Below are positions 9,001 to 18,550 of a stretch of 42,432 nt of DNA, piece after piece. The stretch is from NCBI RefSeq assembly GCF_000719475.1, contig NZ_JOGO01000053.1, positions 1-42,432 of the forward strand, written 5' to 3'. The position numbers were made by a program, and so were the translations under genes. Source of the DNA: Streptomyces sp. NRRL F-5630 (GTDB lineage Bacteria; Actinomycetota; Actinomycetes; Streptomycetales; Streptomycetaceae). Numbering within the stretch: the first letter of the stretch is position 1; the number at the start of each line of letters is the position of its first letter. Below the pieces are notes generated by a model. The model was not told the DNA's origin. It saw only the letters and a program-made list of their open reading frames with translations, and searched no databases.

Positions 9001-12000
9001 AGGACCAGGACCTGGGCCTTCAGGAGTTACTCGCCGACGCCCGTGACCGCCTCGAAGGCACCGGTCGGCACGACCTGCTGGACGTGCGGCGGGCGCTCGA
9101 CAAGGTACGAAGTGGCCTGCCGGCCTTCCGGAAGCAGGCGGCGGACCGGATCCGGGCCCGGCTCGACGCCCTTGACCCCTCCTTGGAGGAGCGGGCCCAG
9201 GTCCTGCGGCGCCTGGAGACGAACGACCTGGCCACCGCCGCCGATCTCGTCTACTTCCTGGAGATCGGCGAACCCGTCCCGGAGATCGAGGGCGGCGAAT
9301 CCCATCTGACCGAGTTCTTCCCGGCCGTGCCCGACGGCCTGCCTGGAGGCATCGACCACGACCTCGTCGAGCTGGTCAGGTCAGGCGGCAAGCATCCGAT
9401 GGTCCCCGTCCTGGACTACGGCGGCCTTTCCCCCGACGAGGCGGCGCTCGCGGCCGACGCCCTCGACGAGTGGCGTGCGCTTGCGGCCACCGAACGGAAG
9501 GACAGGCTCCAGGTGGCTCCGACGCGTCAGGTGCCGCCCCTCCTCAAGCTCCTCGGCTACGACGCCAAGAGCGCCAGGCCGCTCGACGACCGGTCCCAGC
9601 ACCGGCGGGAGTACCGTCTCTTCGAAGCGACCGGCGTGGAGATCAACGGCAGGGCGAAGGCACCCGCGTTCGGCTCGCAGATCACGGAGCAGGGTGGCAA
9701 CCTGCGGGTGATGATGGTCTGGGGCAGACCGCCCGCCAAGGTCGTCATGAGCTGGGCGGAGCGCGACACCAGCGGAGCGGGCCTGCTCGTCGTCTACTTC
9801 GGCACGCTGAGCCGTGAGGCCCGAGTCGAACTCGCGGCCGGCTCCGACCGGCTGCAGCCGCTGTTGGTGGTGGACGACGCCGCCCTCTCCTATCTCGCGG
9901 CCCGCGGCGACCGCCAGGTCAGCGCCGCCACGCAGACCCTGCTGCCCTTCTCCGGCGTCAACCCGTACATCAGGGAGAAGCGCGGCCGGATCGGCGGCGA
10001 GATGTTCTACGGCCGCGACGCCGAACGCAAGAGCATCCTCGACCCGCGTGGCACCCAGGTCATCTACGGCGGCCGGGGCCTGGGCAAGTCGGCACTGCTC
10101 GCCGACGCCGGGGAACGGTTCACGGAGCAGCGCCCCGGCTACCACCAGACGGTGTACGTCAACCTCGACCAGGAGAACATCGGCAAGGGCAGCTCGCGCG
10201 GGCCAGAGGCGCTGTGGAGCGTCCTGCTGAGGGAGCTGACCGTTGCACAGGTGCTCGAAGACCGGCCACAGGGGCGCGGGAAAAGGCAGGAGATCTCCGA
10301 GCGGGTGCGCGCCGGCATCCGGACCTGGCTGGACGGGGACTCCCGGCGCCGACTGCTGATCCTGCTCGACGAGTGCGACCAGTTCTTCGAGGCCGACGCC
10401 CCGCGGTTCGACCAGACTAAGAAGCTCAAGGGCCTCGGGTCCGACACCAAGGACGCGGCGAAGGTCGTCTTCGCAGGACTTCACTCCGTCCAGCGCTTCT
10501 CCAAGCTCGCGAGCAACGGACCGTTCGGCCACCTCGCCCAGACTCCGAAGGTGATCGGCCCGCTGGCTCCCCAGTCGGCTGCGGAACTGCTGGTCGAGCC
10601 GATGCGGGCGCTCGGGTTCGAGTTCAAGGACCTGGATCTCGTCAACCGTGTACTCGGCTACTGCTCGTACCAGCCGTTCCTGCTCCAGATGTTCGGGCAC
10701 CGGCTGGTCGAGCTGATGCACCGCAAGCGGACGCGGCGCGGCGCCGGGGAACCCCCTTACGAGGTGGAGGTGGCCGACATCGAGATCGTGGAGTCGGACG
10801 CCGCACTCCGGGACGGCATCTCGGCGGCCTTCAAGGACACGCTGAGCCTCGACCACCGCTACGACGTGATCGCCAACGTGCTGGCGTACCACGCCCGCCA
10901 TCACGGCCTGGAGGTGCGGCTGAGCGACACCGAGCTCCGCGAGGAGTGCGAGACGTACTGGCGCAAGGGCTTCGAACAGCTCGACACCGAGGGTTTCCGT
11001 GCCTACCTCTCCGAGATGGTCGGTCTCGGCATCCTCGCGCCCAACCACGACGGCCTGGGCTGGCATCTGCGCGGTCCCAACGCCCTGCGCATGATCGGTA
11101 CCTCCCACGAGGTGGAGGCACGTCTGCTCAGGGCCGAACAGGACTGCGAACTCCAGGAGAGCATCGTGCAGGAGGGCCGCCCCGAGCTGCCCGACGGTCG
11201 GCCGGCTCCGCTGACCAACATCCAGCTCGACGACCTCCTGGGGGAGCGCTCCAACCGGACTCGGGTCGTCCTTGGCACCACCGCCACCGGAGTCACCGAC
11301 GTCGCCCGGACCCTGCGCACGATCGCCGGACCGATCGACGGCTGGACGCTGCCGCCCGTCGGCAAGCCCAGCGTCTACAAGCAGGAACTCACCGGCGGTC
11401 GCCCCCGCGAACGACGGGTCGTCATCAGCGACTTCGTCAACTACCGGGACCCGGTCCGGCCCGCGACCTGCCGTGAAGCCGTCGACCTGGCCGAGACGCT
11501 GCTGCCCGCTACCCCGGGGGTCACCCGCTCGGTCGTCCTTGTCACCGATCCCGCTCAGCTCGCCCTGTGGCGCTCACTGCTGACGGGAACTGAACCCACC
11601 TCGGCCGCCCCGGTGGTGCTGCGCCGGCATGACCACCGCAGCCTGCGCGGCTGGGCCCAGCGCGTGGAGATGTTCCACACGGAGGACCGCCTGGACCGTC
11701 TCCACGAACTGACCGGTGGCTGGCCAGTCCTGGTGGACCGGGCCCACCACCTGCACGAGGAACTGGGTGACTCCGACGAGGTGTTGCGCCGCCTGGCCGA
11801 CCTCCGCACGGACCGGGCCGAGGCCCGTGCATTCGCCGAGGCGACCGGCGTGTACGCGGAGCCGCTGCTGGCCGCCGGGTACCGGGCCCTCGACGACGAG
11901 TTCAAGGACGGCCTCTTCGACATCGAGGGTGCGGTGACCGCTGTCGCGCTCAAGATCGATGACGAGCACGAGGCTCGGTGGATCGTCAACTGCCTGCATG

Positions 12001-12080
12001 CCTTGCAGGTGTTCGCCCATGAGGACACCCAGCTGCGCCTGGAACCGGTGCTCCGGGAATGCGTGGCGCTGGGCGGGTGA
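6021..12080 (+). CDS. Giant STAND-like P-loop NTPase (about 2019 aa)
   Basis: I chose ATG 6021 because GGAG lies nine bases upstream; a GTG at 5931 would add 30 residues and overlap the previous gene. The first 1300 residues have no domain I recognise. They include Ala/Thr/Pro-rich low-complexity linkers (about 200-260 and 460-560) and long charged helical, coiled-coil-like stretches (about 720-1090). The NTPase core starts with MFYGRDAERKSIL, then Walker A GGRGLGKSALL near 1350 and Walker B RRLLILLDECDQFF near 1447. After it come PKVIGPLAPQSAAELLVEPM and YCSYQPFLLQMFGHRLVELM, as in STAND/AAA_16-type NTPases. About 400 C-terminal residues are mainly helical. There is no obvious effector domain. 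Sequence, size and neighbourhood suggest a signal-sensing conflict ATPase, but this is inference. Confidence 0.8.
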   Translation: MQDRYRVVTGPPWSPSSVSAEDLEGLAAALNALESPAVAALNDLTADMVELAFNSLRPKHRQELLTSLGIRMSAPRRVSSALCRDVLARLRRESRQHACTCGVRGLTVTVMNQVGEFVLAQDGETVRDPVARWGATLVRATVFAWCNATVTDAHILAWAADQDWLGVTVGDEESARLAAVAAASRSLVEAYPDFASGAATDDEPALAKDGKPERAAVADRPGTSASAPETAAADPSASHEETAAASEGARSKEGTTPEETCRQLESALAEARQTAEKVTDAVMDGRPPQDEDMASLAALSTAFDDVEAVFRAAGIEGVPRRLADMTRAARAHWTARKRDLQAREPLRELLNVACRPDSSVAAVAAAEAVRGAARRLLDVPVWEEPQREEGAALAALARLIRLGRQAEAATEILALQAQVVRVLPTCAMAVLIAPELTLDQSVDGDPRPVGAAEAHGTDQPADTETTSEHVTVQSAAPTEANAPQSTAMPEVTTTAEPVHAPDADAAAAADNDPAPPTSADAPVVAPAAPTVSPAEDTLAREAAPVADGATDEAAVEGVLARLVVERRFGLAHHVASAAGHVEPQVAALRLAGAAALLTSGNSQSARLTADLLQEYGGYAGQDTEGSELLLLPALLRTALITGDHAAGAQLKALVPRLPDRLGEAATAVADRALSGALLIASPLVADVSETETRLRELREQSRDLLAPQRLRFARATEIAKRWLAPGDGMLGSLLTTVVGDDRDALQQVREQADRLSKLTEVNSEIDRMDRKYRSSSSKPLQGSGRQDLVHLVERVVSLVKEWCMAVDGTRRDRSDGSRAVREISSLRQSLLDGREAALGELERLARRPDALSGAMAWAAHASMEELFALLAGDSVTTRHGGPADPELALDAELLKVQDTHDGQPSLGELLTAVDRSWQDALDERLSYDAFTAARDIVDLAGRGLLPAAGAGEFAPPAEAEIDERETARRAQLRKAHSDLVAELHRAQADGAVTEDQDLGLQELLADARDRLEGTGRHDLLDVRRALDKVRSGLPAFRKQAADRIRARLDALDPSLEERAQVLRRLETNDLATAADLVYFLEIGEPVPEIEGGESHLTEFFPAVPDGLPGGIDHDLVELVRSGGKHPMVPVLDYGGLSPDEAALAADALDEWRALAATERKDRLQVAPTRQVPPLLKLLGYDAKSARPLDDRSQHRREYRLFEATGVEINGRAKAPAFGSQITEQGGNLRVMMVWGRPPAKVVMSWAERDTSGAGLLVVYFGTLSREARVELAAGSDRLQPLLVVDDAALSYLAARGDRQVSAATQTLLPFSGVNPYIREKRGRIGGEMFYGRDAERKSILDPRGTQVIYGGRGLGKSALLADAGERFTEQRPGYHQTVYVNLDQENIGKGSSRGPEALWSVLLRELTVAQVLEDRPQGRGKRQEISERVRAGIRTWLDGDSRRRLLILLDECDQFFEADAPRFDQTKKLKGLGSDTKDAAKVVFAGLHSVQRFSKLASNGPFGHLAQTPKVIGPLAPQSAAELLVEPMRALGFEFKDLDLVNRVLGYCSYQPFLLQMFGHRLVELMHRKRTRRGAGEPPYEVEVADIEIVESDAALRDGISAAFKDTLSLDHRYDVIANVLAYHARHHGLEVRLSDTELREECETYWRKGFEQLDTEGFRAYLSEMVGLGILAPNHDGLGWHLRGPNALRMIGTSHEVEARLLRAEQDCELQESIVQEGRPELPDGRPAPLTNIQLDDLLGERSNRTRVVLGTTATGVTDVARTLRTIAGPIDGWTLPPVGKPSVYKQELTGGRPRERRVVISDFVNYRDPVRPATCREAVDLAETLLPATPGVTRSVVLVTDPAQLALWRSLLTGTEPTSAAPVVLRRHDHRSLRGWAQRVEMFHTEDRLDRLHELTGGWPVLVDRAHHLHEELGDSDEVLRRLADLRTDRAEARAFAEATGVYAEPLLAAGYRALDDEFKDGLFDIEGAVTAVALKIDDEHEARWIVNCLHALQVFAHEDTQLRLEPVLRECVALGG

Positions 12081-12150
12081 AAGAGCTGGCATGTGAACCG
12101 TGACCGGACATGGCCGTGGCGATCACGGGCGTGCCGGTCGCGGTTCCGCA

Positions 12151-12176
12151 GTGGGCGGAGAACCTGTTCCGCCCAC
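12151..12176 (+). terminator. Hairpin after the giant NTPase gene
   Basis: A perfect 9-bp stem (GTGGGCGGA / TCCGCCCAC) with an 8-nt loop lies 71 bases after the stop codon of the large NTPase gene. There is no U tract. A small open frame starting at ATG 12110 (53 aa, MAVAITGVPVAVPQWAENLF) runs through it, so the hairpin could instead be incidental to coding. Confidence 0.4.
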
Positions 12177-12259
12177 CGGTGCGGGCCTATCCAAGGGCGC
12201 GCGGTCTACCAGGGTCCCAGGTCCTGCCGGGACGGTCGTCGACCGGACGACCAGCCGAC

Positions 12260-12649
12260 TCATGGGCCTGAACTCACGGGCCCGCGAGGTGGCCCGATAC
12301 CGCAAGAAGACGAACGCCTTGGCCGTGTCGGCGAAGTTCGCCGCCGGGCGGCTGTGACCGCGATACGGAGGGTGCCAGCTGCCGTGTCGAGGGTGAGAGC
12401 GAGGCGGAGGTTTCGGCCTCGCACCCGGCCGTGCAGGGCCGCGGCGGCGGCGAGCTCGGCGATGAGCTGCTTCGCTTGTTCGGTGGCGGCGGGTGACACC
12501 TCCCCTGAGCGGAGCTGCTCGGAGGCGAGCAGCCGGGCCAGGCGCAGCTCGGCCTCCCCGCCGACGACCACAAGGTCCCTCGACCTGTTGATCCGGTCGG
12601 CGATACTGCCGCGCGACGGCGCTTCCATCACATGCCTCTCACACACCAA
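12260..12649 (-). pseudogene. Degenerate anti-sigma-type HATPase (RsbW-like) remnant
   Basis: Residues about 35-104 of this minus-strand frame resemble the N-box half of the RsbW-like ATP-binding proteins that are abundant in Streptomyces: RLARLLASEQLRSGEVSPAA, LIAELAAAAALHGRVRGRN, LRLALTLDTAAGTLRIAVTA. Functional members have ELAxNAVxHGR. Here the essential Asn of the N box is Ala (ELAAAAALHGR), and the G1/G2 boxes (GRGL) that should follow are replaced by an arginine-rich tail. I read it as a decayed fragment of a kinase-like anti-sigma regulator. Confidence 0.5.
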
Positions 12650-12766
12650 GCCCCGTGTCCCGCCATGGAGCGGTGGTGCTCCGGCGTGAGCGCGGTCCGC
12701 GCGGCGGTGCCCGCGGTGAGACCGAACGGCGGGGGCGCTCCCGGCGCGACACGGCGCCGGCGACTC

Positions 12767-13138
12767 TTACACCGCCGCCGTACCGGCCTCGCTTCTCGGC
12801 AACGGGGTCTTCGCGGGGCTGACGGTCCTCCCGACCTCCTCACTCGTCGTGGACGACGTCGAGTCCGGAGTCGCGGGACGGGCTTCCGGACCGATCCGGA
12901 CCACCCGGTGATGCGAAGGAGCGATCGGCTTCGCCGTGACCGCGTCGGTGTACGGTGCCGGATCCGTGCCCGGCGTGTCCGTACCGGACCTTCGCGCGGC
13001 GTTCTTCACCGCGGGCGCGCCGACCGTCTTGGAGTTCTGCTTGAGGTAGCGGGGCAGGTCATTGGGTCGGCCCTCGTGCAGGACGGTGCGGTACAGGCTG
13101 ATGCGCTGGCGGGGCTTGCACATGTCGTACAAGGTCAT
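12767..13138 (-). pseudogene. Truncated hypothetical protein (MTLYDMCKPRQRISLYRTVL)
   Basis: The first 32 or so residues of this minus-strand frame (MTLYDMCKPRQRISLYRTVL, then HEGRPNDLPRYLKQ) look like the N-terminus of a small Streptomyces protein family of unknown function. From RYLKQN onwards the sequence becomes low-complexity, Thr/Pro/Ala-rich and unlike a folded protein. The gene appears cut at about 13037 and fused to unrelated DNA. The function is unknown. Confidence 0.35.
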
Positions 13139-13407
13139 CCACGATCACCCGGGTCGGGCCGTGCAACTCGTCCAGTGACTCCGGCAGGCGGCGGCGGGAC
13201 CCCCGCTACAGCGAGAGGTCCTCAGCGATCGCACCCGAGAGGCCGTTTAGCGTGGGTGCGGGATGCTGCGGGCTAGAGGGCGTAATCCCGTTTTGGCGGC
13301 CGGGGACATTGCGAGGGTCATGATGTGCGAGCTGGCGTCCGGGGCGGATCTCCGGGGGAGCTGGTTGCCGCAGTCCGCTCAGCTCTGAGCAGTACGGACT
13401 CTCTGGC

Positions 13408-13427
13408 TTGACGCTCGTTTGACGCTC
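13408..13427. repeat. Pair of 11-bp-phased TTGACGCTC repeats, right edge of island
   Basis: TTGACGCTCGT is followed directly by TTGACGCTC, so two copies lie 11 bp apart in the same orientation as the copies at 3407-3427. This is about 10 kb from the left pair, with the two giant genes between. Related copies follow at 13622-13653. Confidence 0.5.
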
Positions 13428-13621
13428 CGGGCGTCCGCACGAAGGGCGCTGAGCAGAGAATCCGGCTCTGACCTGCGGCTTTCTCGTATCCCTTCAGGCC
13501 GACATCTTTTCGATGACGCAGCACTTCGAGTGCGTGGCGATCCTGGAGCCGGTGGCGAAGGGCTCCTGACCTGCGGTTTGCGTGGGCGCATTATGTGCCG
13601 TGTGGCGTTACGGGCGATATC

Positions 13622-13653
13622 TTGACGCTGAAATGATGCTCGTTTGACGCTCG
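13622..13653. repeat. Triplet of 11-bp-phased TGAYGCT repeats
   Basis: Three consecutive 11-bp units can be read: TGACGCTGAAA, TGATGCTCGTT and TGACGCTCGTT. They share the TGAYGCT core with the repeats at 3407 and 13408. The exact phasing suggests a binding array rather than chance similarity. Whether the protein is an integrase, excisionase or repressor cannot be told from sequence. Confidence 0.5.
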
Positions 13654-13880
13654 TTCTGATGGGGCGTCAGGCGTGCTGGGATGCTGTTCAGGCCGCCTGC
13701 AGCGGTGCTTCTCGCCTTCCTGGCAAGGCTCGTTCATCAGCTTCCTCCAGGGCGGCGTCGGGCTGGACCCCCCGGAAGCAGCCTGCGGCTGGTTGTTGGG
13801 GACGAAGCCGAGTTGGCTCGGCTCCTGGCCTTCCGGGTGGCATTCGCGTACCGCGACAGGGCACGCACGCTGTCGGCCCG

Positions 13881-16607
13881 TCACGGAAGCCGCAGGTCTC
13901 GCAGCTGTCGCCGGGAGGTGATGCTCAGCTTGCGGAAGATGCTGCGGAGGTGGGCCTCAATGGTGCGCGGGCTCAAGAACAGCTGTGCGCCGACCTCCCG
14001 GGAGGTCGCGCCGGTAGCTACCAGCCGGGCGATCGTCAGCTCCTGGGCGGTGAGCGCGTCCGAAGGCTGGGCGGACCGGCTGCGTGGGTGCTCGCCGGTG
14101 GCGCGCAGCTCGCGGGCGGCGCGCGCGGCGAACGCTTCCGCCCCCATGTCCGACAGCATCTGGTGGGCGGTGCGGAGCTGCTGGCGGGCGCCTTGGCGGC
14201 GGCCCTCGCGGCGTAGCCACTCGCCGTAGACGAGATGAGCCCGGGCCAGCTGGGTGGCCACGCGGCAGTTTCGTAGCTGCTCGATCGCCTCGCGGTAGTA
14301 CTCCTCGGCGGCCGGGCCGGTGCTGACCAATGCCCATGAGCGCGCTGCCAGCCCGAGCCCCCACGGGGTGCCGCTGGCCTGCGCCCGTGAGCTGAGCTGG
14401 ACCAGCGCAGCGGTCGCACGCTCCGGCCGGCCGCTACGGCATGCCGCTTCGATGAGCTCGGAGTGGGCCAGGTTGCTGTGGGTCAGCTCGTCGGACTCGA
14501 AAGCCCGCGTCGCAGCGACCAGAGCCGCCGGGTAGTCGCCCAGACCGTTGTGCAGCACCGCCATGGCGTACTGCGCCAGGAAGTCCTCAGTCCGGCCCCC
14601 ACGTCCAGCCGCTTCCCGGACCATGGTCGCGTGGATCTCGGTGGTCTCGTCCGAGCGGCCGCGCCAGGCAGCCAGGATGAGCTGGCCGTGGAGCACGGGC
14701 ACAGTTCTCGTCGCGGCCGCGATCGCGGTCTGCTCGGCGGCCCGGGAGAAGTCACCGGAGAGCACCAGCATGACGGACTGGACGAGCAGTGCTGCGGGGA
14801 GCGTGGCCAGCGCGCCGGCTTCCCTGGCCAGCCGGACATGACGAGCGGCCAGCGCGTGCACCATCTGGTCGTCGAAGACCGACATCGCGGTCCGGCCGGC
14901 CAGCCACAGCCAGCGGCGGTCGTCGCCGTCGTTCACGGCGTGATCGTCCCGCTCGTGACGATTGAAGGCGTCCAACGCCCGCCGCAGCCCGGGCACTCCT
15001 GCCGCGTAGCCCTCCGTGAACGTCGTCACCAGCCCGTCGAGCAACAGATCCACCGGCCTCGGCGACTCCGGTGGCGCGGGCGCGGCCCGGGCTGCTTCGG
15101 CCACCGCGCGCACGCCGCCGCCGGGTCCGCGGTCGCCGGTGACGATCGCCGCGTCGAGCGCGTCCAGGTAGGTCTCCCGGGACAGCGCCGGCTCCAGCGG
15201 GGCGAGGCTCTCGGCGGCGTCCAGCAGCATCCGCGGCCCCTCGCCGCCCCTTGCCCCGTGGAACGCGATCCGAGCACGCAGCAGCTCCAGGCGGGCCTGC
15301 GCCACGGCGTCCAACGGCCCGGCCGCGGCGACGGTCAGCAGCTCCAGGGCCTCGGACGCACCGGCCTCGTGCTTGGCGTGCGCGGCTTCCAGGGCCCGTT
15401 CCGCCCGGACGGCCGGCCCAGGGGTCAGCTCGGCCGCACGCTTCAGGAACGCCGCCGCGGCGGCCAACCCGCCGCGGGCGCGGGCCCGTCCGGCCGAACG
15501 CTCCAGCTCCGCGGCGGCGTCCTCATCAGTGCCCACCACCGCCTGCGCGCGGTGCCAGGCACGCCGGTCCGGATCGGCCTGCTGGTCGGTGACGGCGGCC
15601 AGCGCGCCGTGCGCCCGGCGCCGGTCGGTCGGTGTGGCCGCCCGGTAGACCGCCGAGCGCACCAGCGGGTGCCGGAAGCGCACACGGAAGTCGAACTCCA
15701 GCAGCCCGGCGGCCTCCGCGGGCGCAGCCGCCTCGCGGGCGATCCCCAGCTCCGCGGCCGCGCGCCACAGCAACGCCGCATCACCGGTCGGCTCGGCCGC
15801 GGCAACCACCAGCAGCATCCGCGCGTCGGCAGGCAGGCTGTTCGCGCGACGCCGAAAGCCGTCCTCGATCCGGCGCGGAACGCTCACCACGTCCGGCAGC
15901 TCGAACCCGCCCGCGAACTGCATCGCCGGAGCACTCCGGGGCAGCTCCAACAACGCCAGCGGATTGCCGCGCGCCTCGGCTGCGATCCGGTCGCGCACCA
16001 CATCGTCCAGCGGTGCGCGGACCGCGGTGGCCAGCAGCGTCTGGGCATCGGAGGCCCCCAGCCCCGCCAGGCGCAGCTCCGGCAACCCGCTGAACGCCTC
16101 GACGTCGGTCACATCGGGATCGCGCAGCGCAAAGACCATCGCCACCCGCTCGGCCCCCACCCGCCGGGCCACGAAAGCCAGAACCTGCGCAGACGCCTGA
16201 TCGAGCCACTGCGCGTCATCGACCACACACAGCAACGGCCCGTCCTCGGCCAACAGGCTCAACACCGCCAACCCCACCAGGAACCGGTCCGGCGCGGCAC
16301 CCTCGCGCAGCCCGAACGCCACCCCGAGCGCGGCCTGCTGCGGCTCGGGCAGCTCGACCGCCCGCGCCAGGAACGGGGCGCACAACTGGTGCAGGCCCGC
16401 GAACGCGAACTCTGCCTCGGCCTCCACCCCGGCCGCGTCGTGAACCCCGAATCCCATCGCCACGGCGGTCTCCCGCATGTGCTGCAAGAGAGCGGACTTG
16501 CCGATGCCGGCCTCCCCGCGCACCACCAACACCCCGCTGTCGCCGCCCCGCGCCCGAGCCAGCAGCCGCTCCAGCGCCGCCTGCTCGGCGTGCCGTCCCA
16601 CGAGCAT
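13881..16607 (-). CDS. LuxR-family regulator with N-terminal P-loop NTPase (LAL type)
   Basis: This 908-aa protein has LAL (large ATP-binding LuxR) architecture. It begins MLVGRHAEQAALERLL, with Walker A GEAGIGKSAL near residues 30-38 and Walker B LLCVVDDAQWLD. A long helical TPR/MalT-like middle follows. The C-terminal LuxR/GerE HTH is LTAQELTIARLVATGATSRE, then RTIEAHLRSIFRKLSITSRR. Such proteins act as ATP-dependent transcription activators, often near secondary-metabolism or catabolic genes. I chose ATG 16607 because GAAGGA lies upstream and homologues begin at the VGR motif; the frame stays open a further 104 codons upstream with non-conserved sequence. It is transcribed away from the alpha/beta hydrolase, which may be a target. 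Confidence 0.85.
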   Translation of the reverse strand: MLVGRHAEQAALERLLARARGGDSGVLVVRGEAGIGKSALLQHMRETAVAMGFGVHDAAGVEAEAEFAFAGLHQLCAPFLARAVELPEPQQAALGVAFGLREGAAPDRFLVGLAVLSLLAEDGPLLCVVDDAQWLDQASAQVLAFVARRVGAERVAMVFALRDPDVTDVEAFSGLPELRLAGLGASDAQTLLATAVRAPLDDVVRDRIAAEARGNPLALLELPRSAPAMQFAGGFELPDVVSVPRRIEDGFRRRANSLPADARMLLVVAAAEPTGDAALLWRAAAELGIAREAAAPAEAAGLLEFDFRVRFRHPLVRSAVYRAATPTDRRRAHGALAAVTDQQADPDRRAWHRAQAVVGTDEDAAAELERSAGRARARGGLAAAAAFLKRAAELTPGPAVRAERALEAAHAKHEAGASEALELLTVAAAGPLDAVAQARLELLRARIAFHGARGGEGPRMLLDAAESLAPLEPALSRETYLDALDAAIVTGDRGPGGGVRAVAEAARAAPAPPESPRPVDLLLDGLVTTFTEGYAAGVPGLRRALDAFNRHERDDHAVNDGDDRRWLWLAGRTAMSVFDDQMVHALAARHVRLAREAGALATLPAALLVQSVMLVLSGDFSRAAEQTAIAAATRTVPVLHGQLILAAWRGRSDETTEIHATMVREAAGRGGRTEDFLAQYAMAVLHNGLGDYPAALVAATRAFESDELTHSNLAHSELIEAACRSGRPERATAALVQLSSRAQASGTPWGLGLAARSWALVSTGPAAEEYYREAIEQLRNCRVATQLARAHLVYGEWLRREGRRQGARQQLRTAHQMLSDMGAEAFAARAARELRATGEHPRSRSAQPSDALTAQELTIARLVATGATSREVGAQLFLSPRTIEAHLRSIFRKLSITSRRQLRDLRLP

Positions 16608-18081
<1,474 letters not shown>

Positions 18082-18550
18082 CCACGGCCCCCGGCGCCTC
18101 GCCCCGCGGCGCCGACCTCGGCGTGCGCCCGCGGCGAGCGCCTCGTCCATACGCTGCCGGTACCATGGCAGCGGTTCGGCGTGCTCGACGCGCAAGCTCG
18201 TCGTCGGCGACCGACGAACGGGACGCGACCCTGACCGCGACGGCGGGGCCATCGGTCAAGGTACCCGGGCCCGTGGTCTGCGGGCCCAGAAGCACCTGCG
18301 GCAGGCCGCTGAGCACGCGCACACCATTCGCGGACAGGTCGGCACCACCGAACGGGACCCGGCTCGGTGGGGTGGCACTGCCACAGCAGGGGCCCGAGAA
18401 TGCGCTCATCAGGATCCGAGCGGAGCTCACCGGCATCGCGCTCGTGCACGGGGTCGGCGTCCTCGTCGGGGCCTCGGACAATCCCGCCGGCCTCGGACGG
18501 TGCGGCACGGACCTCTGGGGCCGGAAGATGGTCACGGCTGGGAGGACGCG
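18082..18550. other. Gap between hydrolase and second LAL regulator
   Basis: About 470 bases have no frame I can support on either strand; the open frames are Arg/Pro/Ala-rich. The end carries GGAGG at 18541-18545, the ribosome site of the next gene. A promoter for that gene is expected here but no clear boxes are seen. Confidence 0.4.

Larger units (their letters stand above)
12650..13880. other. Degraded intergenic region between the NTPase operon and the first LAL regulator
   Basis: Apart from the truncated gene and the two repeat clusters listed separately, I find no supported gene here. The open frames on both strands are rich in Arg/Pro/Ala and look like out-of-frame reading of GC-rich DNA. 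I see no tRNA gene that could act as an attachment site. The composition and fragments fit a boundary zone produced by repeated insertion and deletion. Confidence 0.4.

Noticed and set aside
3647..12080. Assignment to a known defence system (BREX, DISARM, Zorya, Avs)
   Set aside because: No PglZ, methyltransferase, DrmA/B, ZorA/B or typical Avs N-terminal effector could be recognised. Only the STAND-like core is common ground.
12632..13276. Plus-strand open frame of 214 codons
   Set aside because: Arg/Gly/Pro-rich without recognisable motifs and antisense to protein-like fragments on the minus strand.
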